NCBI GenBank assembly: GCA_900660155.1
Contig: CABFPE010001044.1
Location: 29,543-53,560 of the forward strand
DNA: 24,018 nucleotides
From: Hofstenia miamia
Lineage: Eukaryota > Xenacoelomorpha > Acoela > Hofsteniidae
Reading direction: 5' to 3'
The notes below the pieces were generated by a model. That model saw only the letters and a list, made by a program, of their open reading frames with translations, ran no database searches and had not been told where the DNA came from. How positions within the stretch are numbered: position 1 is the first letter of the stretch; each line of letters starts with the position of its first letter. Shown here piece by piece: positions 1 through 9,704 of this stretch. A program made the position numbers and the translations under genes.

Positions 1-446
1 GATATCATTGTCAGGATTAGTTGCCTATTCATGTCTTCCAATTGTTGGCATATCTTCTCCCATTTCTGGTTTTGTTCTTGAAAAGCTTTGTTTGACTGTG
101 CCAGCTGGTTCATTAAGGCCTTAAGGTCTCTCTGGAAATTTTTGCTTTGGGTATCCAAGCAGTTATCCATTTCAATTTTTAGTTCATTTAGTGCGTTCTC
201 ATTCTCTTGTTCCAATGCCAACATTCTCTCCATTAATTGTTGTATCTCAGATCTCAATATTGTTTCTGTTTCATTTGTTTGGCTTAGGATGTTTAGAACT
301 TCATTAGATTCTGTTTCTGGGTACATATGTAGGGTTTCCAGTTCTATGGGGGATACATCTGTCTCTGAATGCGCTCTCTTTGGGGTGGGGGTTGTTTTGT
401 TTGTGCCTGCTTTGGAACTACCTTTTTTTCCTTGTGTGTTTGGCAT
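1..446 (-). CDS. Coiled-coil protein, N-terminal part (probable LINE ORF1), cut by the window edge
   Basis: An open minus-strand frame runs from ATG at 446-444 to the left edge without a stop (148 complete codons). The first ~40 residues are basic and rich in Lys, Ser, Thr and Pro (begins MPNTQGKKGSSKAGTNK). From about residue 55 to the edge the protein is almost purely charged, Gln-rich helix with leucines in heptad-like spacing (for example LRSEIQQLMERMLALEQENE), so a long coiled coil is expected. A basic, disordered head followed by a coiled coil is the usual plan of non-LTR retrotransposon ORF1 proteins that bind RNA and trimerise. That family assignment is inference; a host coiled-coil protein is possible. 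No nucleic-acid-binding domain is visible because the C-terminus lies outside the window. A plus-strand frame over 88-462 is its antisense shadow. Confidence 0.6.
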   Translation of the reverse strand, partial: MPNTQGKKGSSKAGTNKTTPTPKRAHSETDVSPIELETLHMYPETESNEVLNILSQTNETETILRSEIQQLMERMLALEQENENALNELKIEMDNCLDTQSKNFQRDLKALMNQLAQSNKAFQEQNQKWEKICQQLEDMNRQLILTMI

Positions 447-680
447 CTTTAAGTACAAATAGTAGTGGCTGGTAGATCAGTGTGACTCTTTGTCTTTCAC
501 CTGCTCTACATTAGGTATAGTTGTATTTGTTGACTCATAGCTGGCTGTAAGCTATCTCTGCTTCCTTGCATGTTTTCTGCTATTTCAGTTGCTCTGGTTA
601 TTTGTTGACTTTAAGTTTCAAGTTCTGATGTTGAACTGATTCTTCTTCTTCTTCTGTTCTTTATCTGTCACAGTCGCCAT
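447..680 (-). other. Presumed 5' leader of the coiled-coil ORF
   Basis: This is the minus-strand sequence between the start codon at 446 and the sharp boundary with the inverted-repeat unit at about 681. It is purine-rich in the minus sense, with an AAG run near 640-655. It contains an upstream minus-strand ATG at about 680 that opens a roughly 20-codon frame ending in TGA, which does not connect to the main frame. If the ORF belongs to a LINE, this is the likely 5' UTR or internal promoter and 681 the element's 5' end. No defined motif supports this further. Confidence 0.3.
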
Positions 681-1530
681 GTAGCATCTGCTACCAAGCA
701 TTAACATAGGTTAAATGATTCTTTAAATTATTATTACCTATTCTACGCAGGTAGACATGTACACATATTAGCTATTTGTTGTATGCATTTCTGTTAATCT
801 TCACTTAACTGAAATAACTGAACACTGTTTAGGTACTTCACCATCATAGCTCTTCTCCATGATTGGTATGTATGTGGCCTCTGGCTGACTCTGATCTCTG
901 CATCACCTCAATTGTGTTTCCATTGCTGAATTAAGTAGCTCCCAACCTCAACTCAACAAAGTTCTTATGTGTTCCCTATCCTAACTCAGTGTAGTTACAT
1001 GTAAATGATCAAATCAATAACCAGCTAAATGGAGAAAAACTCCTATTCATATACCTAACATAAATACAGGTTCATGGTTTGGATCAAGGACGCTTCCATT
1101 GCTCCAGATATGTTTCCAAACCACTACTACTGCATTTACCATTTAGCTTGACATTCTGTATAAATAATCAAATTGATCTAAAATCTAAAGATAAGATTTT
1201 CGAAGAATTTACTTCAACAATTTCCAAAATGATTTCTTGCCTATTTATAGTTAACTTTCAAAAAGTACCTGTTGTTCAAAGTTCAAATTTGTATTGTCTG
1301 CCAAAATGGCTACAAAAATAATGGAAGTGAATTTGCCCCCTTCATTTGGTTAAAATTCGACAACAAGTACTAATTTGCTATGTTATTACTTGGTTGCATT
1401 TACAAAGATAATCTGATAATTAAACTTAAATTGTTTCTCTAATTAATAATCATAATTCAATCTTAGTTTCAACTAATCATCTGATCTTCTTTCTTCATTA
1501 GCAGCATTATGCTTTGGATTATGCTACATT
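681..1530 (+). repeat. Inverted-repeat unit, copy A (left arm of a ~2.9-kb palindrome)
   Basis: This stretch is matched, in reverse complement, by 2409-3590. Paired landmarks read by eye are GTAGCATCTGCTACCAAGC (681) with GCTTGGTAGCAGATG (3544), the TCCTAACTCAGTG stretch near 980 with CACTGAGTTAGGA near 3249, and ATTATGCTAC (1519) with GTAGCATAAT (2411). Copy A lacks about 250 bp near position 1010 that copy C has at 2960-3220. The frames in both arms (1079-1321 plus, 2675-2872 minus) translate to similar peptides only because the DNA is repeated. I see no transposase, so the family is unknown. Confidence 0.75.
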
Positions 1531-1554
1531 AGTATTTGTCAATTCAACTAATTG

Positions 1555-2366
1555 TGCAAAACAAAGTGGGCAAACTTGCTTCCACTGTTTTAGCCATCTT
1601 GGCAGACAAATAATTTGAAATTCAAAATCAACAGGTACTTTTTGAACTCAAATATAAATAGAGCAAAACCATTGTAAAATTTGTAGAAGAAAATTCTTCA
1701 TAATTCTTATCTTTAGTTCATTATGGTTTGATTATTAATTACAATGTTCAGCTAAATAGTGAGTATTCACTAGTGGCAAGATCCCACAACAGGAACAATT
1801 CTTGATTCCTTGTTCGAAACCATGAACCTACACTTAAGTTAGGTATACAATTAGTTTTGCTTCCCATTTAGCTAACTATCAATTCGTTCTTACATGTACC
1901 AACAATAATGAATTCAATTTAAGGCTGGTAAACAAATGTAGGTTTTTACATTTATATTTAAACTAGATGTAAATTTATGACTATAACTCAACCAATAATG
2001 TGACCTTGTTTGTACCATTTATTACAAGTAGTTTAGGAAGCTGCTATTTATTTATCTTATTTAAATAAAACCAATATATATTTAATAATGGTTAACCATG
2101 TATATATTTAAAAAAGCAGCTAGTCACAATTGAGGTTGTGAGTATATAATACACTTTAGGAAATGAGACTAAGTCAAATTGTGTCTAGCCTTAAGTAAGC
2201 ACTGAGCTGTGAGGTGGAACCCATCAATGGAAACAAAAAGAAGTGGTGGTTACTTGATTTGCAAGGCTTTCTCACCTAAATTGTGTTTGTTACATCATCC
2301 ATTCATTATAGTTACTGGAGTAATCTAAAGGCTAAGTAGTTTAGGAACAGTACATCTCTACCTGCT
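1555..2366 (-). repeat. Inverted-repeat unit, copy B (in the loop, same orientation as copy C)
   Basis: The start (ACAAAGTGGGCAAACTTGC at 1561) aligns with 2594 in copy C. The end (GTACATCTCTACCTGC, near 2350) aligns with GTACATCCCTACCTGC near 3481. The intermediate segments TTAGGAAGCTGC (2031 and 3070) and AGCAGCTAGT (2116 and 3160) also align. Copy B is more diverged than A versus C and lacks the terminal ~200 bp present at 1320-1530 and 2409-2590. It therefore looks like an older, truncated family member trapped between the two arms. Confidence 0.65.
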
Positions 2367-2408
2367 AGTTACCATAAGATTATATTGTATTAATGGAGGA
2401 AATGAATA

Positions 2409-3590
2409 TTGTAGCATAATCTAAAGATAATGCTGCTAAAGAAGATGAAGATCAGATGATTAGTCAAGATTAAGATCGAATTATGATTATTGATTAAAAA
2501 ACAATTTAAGTTTAATGATCACATTATCTTTGTAAATGCAACTGAGTATTAAGATAGCAAATTAGTACTTGTTGTCAAACAATTTGGTGAAACAAAGAGG
2601 GCAAATTCTCTTCAATTATTTTTAGCCATTTTTGGCATATGATCTTAATTTTAATTTTGAACAACAGGTACTTTTTAAAAGTTAACTATAAATATGCTAG
2701 AAATCAATTTGGATATTGTTGAAGTAAATTCTTTGAAAATCTTATCTTTAGATTTTATATCAGTTTGATTATTTATACAGAATGTCAAGCTAAACAGTAA
2801 ATGCAGTAGTAGTGGTTTGGGCACATATTGGGAGTGACTCAAGTGTCCTTGATCCAAACCATGAACCTGCATTTAAGTTAAGTATATGACTAGGAGTTTT
2901 TCTCTGTTTCACTGGCTATTGATTCTTTTGTTTACATGTATCTAATAATTGATATCAGTGAAAGTGCTTGATAGCCTACCATAGGTTATAAATATTTTGT
3001 ATTATAGACTTAAGTGACCTATAATAGACTGATAAAGAGACCAAGCATGTATTGTTATTTAAATGTAGGTTAGGAAGCTGCAAGTTATTATGTAACTTAT
3101 TTTTAATTAAATTAATTAAAGCCAATAGTTTTCAGTAATGGCTGAAGTAATAATTATTAAGCAGCTAGTGACATTGCAAGGTTGCAAAGTAACATAAATA
3201 CACATTACAAATTGAGCTTAAGTCAGTTACAAACAGCATTGAGAGCTGCACTGAGTTAGGATAGTGAACACATAAGAACATCATTGAGTTGAGACTTGGA
3301 ACTAATTGATTGGTGATGGAGGTACATGTGGATTGATTCAGAGATCAGAGTAGGCCAGAGGCCATAGCCAGATCACAGAGCAGAACTACAATGGCAGTAT
3401 ACCTAAACAGTATCAAGTTACTCTAGTTAAGTAAAGGTTAATGAAACGTATCTAAGATCAGATTAAAGAGTTAACATAAGTACATCCCTACCTGCATATA
3501 ATGAGGAACAATGATTTAAAAGAATGATTTATTCTTTGTTAAAGCTTGGTAGCAGATGTTACAATATCAAAGCCTGGTAGAAGATGCTAC
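2409..3590 (-). repeat. Inverted-repeat unit, copy C (right arm of the palindrome)
   Basis: This is the most complete of the three copies, pairing with 681-1530 in inverted orientation and with 1555-2366 in direct orientation. The outer end carries two imperfect copies of an AAGCYTGGTAGMAGATG motif at 3543-3590, which may be the true terminus of the family. No open frame of note and no recognised protein similarity. A foldback-type transposon or an inverted tandem duplication would each explain the layout. Confidence 0.7.
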
Positions 3591-5952
3591 ATTAGGGCTG
3601 AGAATGGCCACTCTTCCCTCTCACAATTTTCTGTTTACTTTTTACTTTTATTAGGGAGGGTTCTTTAGCAGGAGGAGTTAATTATTATACTGTAGCATCA
3701 GTAAATCCATGGTTCAACATGAATTCCTCAAATGATATGGACTTATGACTGCTCACTCATTTCATACCAATGTCACATTAAAAACAGGCTTATTTTTGCT
3801 CAGATCTAAAGTTCCTTTGCTATGCTACTAGAAGCTATATTTTTCGCTTGTTCACTGTCTTCTATTGCAAATAGTAGAGAAGGAAGCAGAGTGAATACCC
3901 CATCATGGATTTGTGATTGTGAATGTGTGCTGAAGTAGTCTCATAATCATTGAAATTTATGCTACTTGACAACTTAATGTATGAAAACAGTTTATTGATT
4001 GTAATTAATTTTTAATATATTTTAAAGAAAATAGATTTGTTATTTTCTTACTTAACAATAATGCAGAATTAAAAAATTAGTCAATGTCTTTATATTCAGT
4101 CTTAGGATAATTATTGTTGATCTAAGTTTACTGAGAAAAGAATGGTATTTATATGGTCTCTCAATTAAGCCCTTTGACAATTTTAGATCATAATATTGAA
4201 GAGTTTACTAAATTACCTAAAATTTAGAAAGTTGTTTAAATAAAATTTTTTATTGATTCTTTAATTAAAATAGAAAGTAGAACAAAAGATCTTAATATTT
4301 TTTCAACAACTTCAATAACTTTAATACCAATTTAAGGTAGTTTAGAATTGAAATTGAGAGAATAACCAACAATAATTTATGTTGCATAAGCAACACAAAA
4401 CACCTTTGAGTATTGTAGTGCTCATACAAAAAAGTGATAATATGGTATGATACATATCAATTTAAGTTTAAGAATAGCTAAAAGTAAACTATTCTTTCAA
4501 TTAGAAAAGAAGTACATTAATAATTACTAACTTAATGTTGAAAAATTTAGAGATCTTACTGACTTTCTTGTACTTTTTCTTTACTAAATTTTTTCAGTTC
4601 AGTTTTTATCATAACTTTTGGTGTACATGAATCAGGTTTGCTTAATTCAAATGTCAAATGGATAATATCCTTAGAATAATTTATTATGGCAAATAATTGG
4701 GTTTTTAGTCAAGTTCATGTTTCTTGGTCTGAATTCAAGTTTTACCATTCAAGTTTAAGTTTGAGTATTTTTTTAAAAAATTCTGAGTTTAATTGAGTGT
4801 TGTCTATTTCTATGTTTTCATAGTACAACAATCTTTATATTACAATAATTCAAAGCTTCATTGACTGAAAAGAAATATTTGCAAGAATTGATAAAGAAAC
4901 AGAAATTTAAAATAATCCAATGTTTCTGTATTTTTAATTGGATTTGCAATTAATCAGATTCACATGATTTGAGAACAGGAAAAACTTTATATGTTTAAAA
5001 GTAATAGATAACCTTAAAAACTATGAATATAAAAAATATATTATGTCTTTCTTCATTCATAATTGCAACTGCAAGAATCACATCAAACTTAAAATGAAAT
5101 TTTAGAATGACAATTTAATCAGTTAAAACTTGAAGCCTTTTAACAAAACTATTAACAATCAATGTATGAATTGTATACATATGAGTAAGAAAAAGTACAA
5201 AGTTTAATATATAATATAAAATTTTGTTTTCCCCAAGATTGTATAAATTTTAATAGTTGATATGTTTTACTCACAATTTGTATTATCCTTGACCATTTTT
5301 TATCAAATGTAAGGCATAGCCATCAATGAAATTTAATAAAAGCTTGTCTCTGTGATTTCATGTCTCCTGCCTATTGTTATGATTTAGCCTTTCTACCAGT
5401 GTTGCAGTTAAGCTATTCCTAAGTAATATATAAAGTAATGCCAAATATAAACTCACTAATGGTTGCATAAATAAAAAAATTGTAAATAGACAATCCAGAG
5501 CATATCAGCATATCAGTAAGTCAAATATTAGGAAAATTCTTAAAAAAATCTAAATAGAATTTCTGGCTGAAAAATGTTTGGTAATTTATACATAGAATGT
5601 GAAAATTCATACCAGCAGACAAGAAAAATTAATTTTATAAGAAAAATTGTAAATTCATCCGTCCATGAGGTAATTTTAAGTAAATATATTTGTCAAAGAG
5701 TTAAATTTTAAATAAATTTTTTTGATGACTTACATTAGATATTTTCATTAGATGGTTGTCATTCAATGTTTTTCATATGATGGTTTCATTCAATGTCAAT
5801 ATAGCCAGCCATCAAAATGGAAATGTTAAAATATCATTTATAGAATGATATGGAAAATGTAAAAAAATGGTTTGTTTTACAAAGATTGCAGAATCCCCCT
5901 GCTGCACAGTCTTTTGAGAAACAAATCCAAATTTGAAAAGTTTGCATTGATC
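3591..5952. other. AT-rich stretch without a recognisable gene
   Basis: About 2.3 kb, strongly AT-rich, with no substantial open frame on either strand and no protein similarity I recognise. A short imperfect direct repeat of the form TCAT..GATGGTT.TCATTCAATG occurs twice at about 5745-5800. I see no RNA gene, terminal inverted repeats or microsatellite longer than short A or T runs. Confidence 0.6.
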
Positions 5953-6570
5953 TCACAAACAACAAAGTTTACCATCTAGTTTTGTGGCATTCTTAATATA
6001 CTTCACCATTAGCACATCCATAGCTAGCACACATTCTTCAGGACAATCAAGATAATGGGCAAGCAAACTGGTATTGGTGATGACATGTCTTTCTGCCTGG
6101 AAAAATTGATCAACTTCAAATTTTGAAGCAATCCTCTTTTCTGGAAGTTTCTTGCCTAAATAAAAAATATAGAAATGTAGAGACATAAAATATAATTATA
6201 TACATAATGAGATCAATGTTACACTTACTTTGGCAAACTGCCCTTTTGTAGCTAGCAATGCAGGCTAATTATTTCAATCATTGTAGACTCACATGATCTT
6301 AAATAAAGCCATATTATAAAGGCAATTGAATGTTTGCAACCACAACTTTGCACCATGCATCCTTTGCAGCAAATAGATATAATTTTTGTACTTGATTCAA
6401 TAATCACAATACATTGATAAGGGCTGTTTGCGATTTTATGTTTGGGTGTGATCATGCACCACATTTTACAAACATCAGATTTATATTTCACTTCCACATA
6501 GCCAATGGCTTCATTACTATAATTGCTCTGTGCTGCTTTCTTAGCCTTTGCATTTGAATGCCTGGGAACA
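5953..6570 (-). pseudogene. SWIM-type zinc-finger protein fragment, two exons, frameshifted
   Basis: The upstream exon (6570 down to 6229) carries ITPKHKIANSPYQCIV, then a Cys/His cluster CCKGCMVQSCGCKHSIAF and WLYLRSCES. This matches the family pattern I know from invertebrate SWIM-domain proteins (PEHK...Y.V, then C..C....GCKH.....WLHRRSEEPS). SWIM fingers bind zinc and usually sit in transposase-like or nucleic-acid-binding proteins. A donor GTAAGT at 6228 and an acceptor TTTTTATTTAG ending at 6156 define a 73-nt intron; exon 2 runs 6155-5953 to TGA. The SWIM frame hits TAG before the donor. A different frame over the last ~30 nt (ASYKRAVCQ) resembles the expected CYWKK..LS motif and joins exon 2 in phase, so one frameshift is inferred. 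The 5' start is missing: an acceptor-like CTTCTGCTTTCAG ends at 6571. Probably dead. Confidence 0.6.
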
Positions 6571-6608
6571 CTGAAAGCAGAAGATGTTGAAAAATAATAA
6601 GCTATCAT

Positions 6609-7520
6609 GGCATCAGTAATAACTGGCAGTCATTAAAATGTTTTTGGAGTTGCAAAGTGAGGTTTTGTATGTTCGATGACGTCAAACGAATCATGTTAAT
6701 GTTATGGGATTACAGTTTTATTCCTTCTATAGCTCCTAAAAAACAAAAAATTTTTTTTTTTACAAAAAATATTAGGAACTAATACTATAATCTCTCAATT
6801 TCGTGAATAGCTCCCATTAATAATAATAAATAAGATTTTTTTAATTTCATATTTGATTTGTAGTTGTCCAAAATTTGTTTGGCAAATGTATCTTGCCGTA
6901 TTTTATTGCGCAAGTCTACTGTTTTTGTGCTCTTATTAATACTTAAAGAATTCATTTAAATATTTTCAATATTTCTTATTTAAAACAAACGATGCTTTTA
7001 ATTGTATCTTAATTATTATTTAGGCATTGAGTTAATAATTTCAGTTGCCCTTGTATTATGTTTTGCTATTAGGGTTAAATGCATACTTTAGGAGAAATAG
7101 CAAATACCGTTCATATTTAGAATTTTTATCCAAACTGTTAAATGTTGATAAACGATTCTTTGTAAATAAAGCAAACAATTGCCTTCAATCTAATCTCAGT
7201 TTTACATATTATTGTATTCTTAATTTCGCCGTTTGGGGTTTTAGTAAGATTAGTTTGATTTCATAAGCCAATTTTTTGATTGCCCTATATTTCTTAAGGA
7301 ATAACATATTCGAAAATTGTGAGTTTTGCATTTTTTGCGACCGTTTATAAAGTAATATTTTTTATTCTAAAAATTTTTGGCGTGCCTCTTTTTCGCTGTT
7401 TTAAGATAAATTTTTTAATGTTTCAACTAGTATCTATCCTAATATTAATCTCAAAGAAAAAGGTTTTTGCTAGCACTGTCATATATTTCATATTATGTCC
7501 CAATACAATTTTATTCATTG
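6609..7520. other. Intergenic AT-rich region upstream of GMPPB
   Basis: No convincing gene. Short plus-strand frames at 7045-7266 and 7319-7537 are hydrophobic by virtue of T-rich sequence and lack family similarity. A TGACGTCA-like element (GATGACGTCAAAC) is at about 6676 and a T-run at about 6750-6761. The GMPPB promoter presumably lies here, but I cannot place a TATA box or initiator with confidence. Confidence 0.5.
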
Positions 7521-7537
7521 TTTCGTTTTGTTTTTAG
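7521..7537 (+). promoter_or_regulatory. 3' splice-acceptor-like tract just before the GMPPB start
   Basis: A T-rich tract (TTTCGTTTTGTTTTTAG) ends in AG at 7536-7537, 10 nt before the start codon. It fits a 3' splice site of a 5' UTR intron or of spliced-leader trans-splicing. No matching donor could be assigned upstream. Confidence 0.45.
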
Positions 7538-7547
7538 TTTCGATGCA

Positions 7548-8627
7548 ATGAAGGCCGTTATTTTGGTTGGCGGCTATGGAACTAGATTGCGACCTCTTAC
7601 ACTTAGTGTTCCTAAACCACTAGTTGAATTCTGTAATAAACCTATTGTTCTCTATCAAATAGAAGCATTGGCAAAAGTAGGTGTAACACACATAATTTTT
7701 GCTGTTAGTTACAGAGCGGAAATGCTTGAAAAATTAATTATTGAAATGGCTTCTGATCTAACTGTTAAAATTACCTTTTCTGTCGAAAATGAGCCGTTAG
7801 GGACTGCTGGCCCGCTCGCTCTTGCAGAAAAACTTTTGTTAGAAGATGATGAGCCTTTCTTTGTACTCAATAGCGATGTAATCGCAGCGTATCCATTTCA
7901 AAAGTTGTTGGAATTTCATAAAAATAATAATTGTGAAGGTAGCATAGTTGTCACAAAGGTGGATGAACCTTCCAAATATGGTGTAGTAGTTTTCAATAAA
8001 AATTTTGAAATTACAAAGTTTGTTGAAAAGCCAATAGAATTTATCTCCAACAAAATAAATGCCGGCATTTATATATTTAATAAAACTATTTTATCTCGAA
8101 TTAATCTTCAACCAACTTCCATAGAAAAAGATGTTTTTCCAAAAGTTGCACAAGATGGACAATTGTACGCATTTGTCTACTCTGGATTTTGGTGTGATAT
8201 TGGTCAGCCTAAGGATTTCCTAAAGGGCACCAGTCTATACCTCAACCATCTTAAAAGTGCTAATAGCAATTTAGTGGCAAAGCATTCCAATTGTACTGGT
8301 AATGTACTTTTAGATCCATCATCAATTATAGAATCAAATTGCATAATTGGACCTAATGTTGTTATTGGGCCTAATTGTGTAATTAAAAGCGGGAGTAGGA
8401 TAAAAAATTCTGTTATTTTGGCTAATGTCAAGATCGGTTTGCATTCATATGTTGATTCTAGTATTATAGGCTGGAATTCAAAATTAGGCAAATGGGTTAG
8501 AATTGAAAATGTTTCGGTTCTCGGCGAAGACGTCACTGTTATTGATGAGATGTATGTCAATGGAGGTAGAATACTTCCGCATAAAGAAATCAAAGAGTCT
8601 GTGCCTAAGCCGAATATAATAATGTAA
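7548..8627 (+). CDS. GMPPB: Mannose-1-phosphate guanylyltransferase beta
   Basis: This 359-residue protein makes GDP-mannose from mannose-1-phosphate and GTP in the cytosol. GDP-mannose feeds N-glycosylation, O-mannosylation and GPI anchors. The N-terminal nucleotidyltransferase signature GGYGTRLRPLTL.VPKPLVEFCNKP begins at residue 8, the metal-binding LNSDV lies at about residue 110, and EKP...NKINAGIYIF at about 162-178. The C-terminal third is a left-handed beta-helix of hexapeptide repeats (IIGPNVVIGPNCVI and following), ending in the family-typical ILPHK...SVPKPNIIM. The length equals the usual ~360 residues. I chose the ATG at 7548 because the protein begins MKAVILVGG as in the family; an in-frame ATG at 7467 would add a hydrophobic 27-residue tail. 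The coding region is uninterrupted, with no introns or stops. An out-of-frame ATG at 7543 opens a two-codon uORF whose TGA overlaps the start codon. Confidence 0.96.
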   Translation: MKAVILVGGYGTRLRPLTLSVPKPLVEFCNKPIVLYQIEALAKVGVTHIIFAVSYRAEMLEKLIIEMASDLTVKITFSVENEPLGTAGPLALAEKLLLEDDEPFFVLNSDVIAAYPFQKLLEFHKNNNCEGSIVVTKVDEPSKYGVVVFNKNFEITKFVEKPIEFISNKINAGIYIFNKTILSRINLQPTSIEKDVFPKVAQDGQLYAFVYSGFWCDIGQPKDFLKGTSLYLNHLKSANSNLVAKHSNCTGNVLLDPSSIIESNCIIGPNVVIGPNCVIKSGSRIKNSVILANVKIGLHSYVDSSIIGWNSKLGKWVRIENVSVLGEDVTVIDEMYVNGGRILPHKEIKESVPKPNIIM

Positions 8628-8773
8628 TGTATATATATATAATTGTAAATTTTCATTGTACATATTGTTTCATACGGTTTATTGTGCTTTGCAGGTTATA
8701 TTGTTATACATTGACTACTGTGATTCTGGTGGGTGCACATGTAATTTCTACTTGTATATCAAAATGCTTGCTG

Positions 8774-8779
8774 AATAAA
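8774..8779 (+). promoter_or_regulatory. Polyadenylation signal AATAAA of GMPPB
   Basis: A canonical AATAAA lies 147 nt after the GMPPB stop codon, within an AT-rich 3' UTR that also contains a TA run at 8629-8641. A G/T-rich stretch (TGTGATTCTGGTGGG) lies upstream, not downstream, so the exact cleavage point is uncertain. Confidence 0.6.
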
Positions 8780-8901
8780 ATCTTGCTTCTGATTTTTTAC
8801 ATATAGAATTTTTCGAGAGCATAAAATTAAAGAAATTTAAATCGCATTGAATTTCATTTATTTCATTTCGCATTTTCGACTGAAAGTTGGCTGTAACCAC
8901 G

Positions 8902-9452
8902 TGTTAACCCTATTTTCCATATCGGGAGGGGGCGGAATTTTTTTGAGAAAATTTTTTCTGCAAAGCCGCTATGTCTTTCTCTTTATGACTTTTAGTTTTA
9001 ATAATTTTTCCAACTTTTTGCCATATTTGGGTCTCACAAAAATTGTTTACTTTTTAGTAAATAAGGCTTTGTTGAGAAATTTTTGACTTTTTTATATTTC
9101 AAATATTTTCCTTTACAATTCCCCTTTGTTTATACAAAGAAAAATTCTTAAGAACCCAAATATTTTTGGCAATTAGAATTAGTAACTAAAACCACACCTT
9201 CTCGCGAAATTTCAGTCATAATAAGACAAAACCTGAAAATAGTAAAAAAAACAGCCAAAAACAATGATGTCATATAAAAACGATGGCGTCATCATTGATG
9301 TAGTAACGTCATCAAAATTATTTTTTATATTGAATTGTTTGTAAAGGATTATTAAATACTGGTGCAAAGTTTCATCAAAAATGGAGTTTGAGTTTTTAAA
9401 AATCCGCCCCCATTGCTAGACCATGGTGAAAAAGCCCATGGCAAATAGGGTT
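8902..9452. mobile_element. MITE-like element with terminal inverted repeats (~550 bp)
   Basis: The left end reads TTAACCCTATTTTCCAT and about 25 bp further GGGGGCGGAATTTTT. The right end, read in reverse complement, gives TAACCCTATTTGCCATGG and then GGGGGCGGATTTTTA. The two ends thus share an outer ~15-bp inverted repeat and an inner ~14-bp one. The interior has no coding capacity; a frame at 8847-9086 is only T-rich noise. It contains a cluster of TGACGT-type motifs (GATGTCAT, GGCGTCATC, AACGTCATC) at 9265-9315. No target-site duplication could be established. Confidence 0.6.
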
Positions 9453-9494
9453 ACAATATTTTATTTTGCTTGTCGATATAAAATTGTAGTAGTG

Positions 9495-9704
9495 ATGGAG
9501 TCAAAGATGTATTTTAATTTCGATGTATTAAAAAATATGCATAATTTTTTATACAACTTATTGAACAAAGATTTAGTTTCACTCTCATTAATTTCTTTTT
9601 GTGCAAAAACAATTGGAGCAGGTGTAATTCACAATGACCCTTTCGCAATAGTAGCTTTAAATATTCCACAGTTCATGAACGAGGTCAGAGCTGTCTATAA
9701 ATAA
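9495..9704 (+). CDS. Small unknown ORF or terminal coding exon
   Basis: This open frame encodes 69 residues (MESKMYFNFDVLKNMH... ending NEVRAVYK) followed by TAA, immediately right of the MITE-like element. Its composition is more protein-like than its surroundings: balanced, with few Lys/Asn/Ile/Phe runs and codons such as GGAGCAGGT and GAGGTCAGAGCT. An acceptor-like ATATAAAATTGTAG ends at about 9489, so it may be the last exon of a plus-strand gene whose earlier part was displaced by the MITE. The frame also opens further upstream at 9423, but that ATG lies inside the MITE end. I do not recognise the protein; there is a hydrophobic stretch around LVSLSLISFCAKTIGAG, too short to call a membrane segment. 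Confidence 0.3.
   Translation: MESKMYFNFDVLKNMHNFLYNLLNKDLVSLSLISFCAKTIGAGVIHNDPFAIVALNIPQFMNEVRAVYK

Noticed and set aside
88..462. Plus-strand 124-codon frame rich in Ser, Phe and Cys
   Set aside because: It is the antisense of the well-formed coiled-coil frame on the minus strand (446-1), which has far better protein composition.
1079..2872. Two similar peptides on opposite strands as a conserved protein
   Set aside because: They lie in the inverted arms of one DNA repeat, so similarity is expected; there is no sign of coding constraint.
7045..7537. Two short hydrophobic plus-strand frames upstream of GMPPB
   Set aside because: T-rich sequence gives Phe/Ile/Leu-rich frames by chance; there is no family similarity or start context.
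8204..8656. 150-codon minus-strand frame
   Set aside because: Antisense shadow of the GMPPB C-terminal region.
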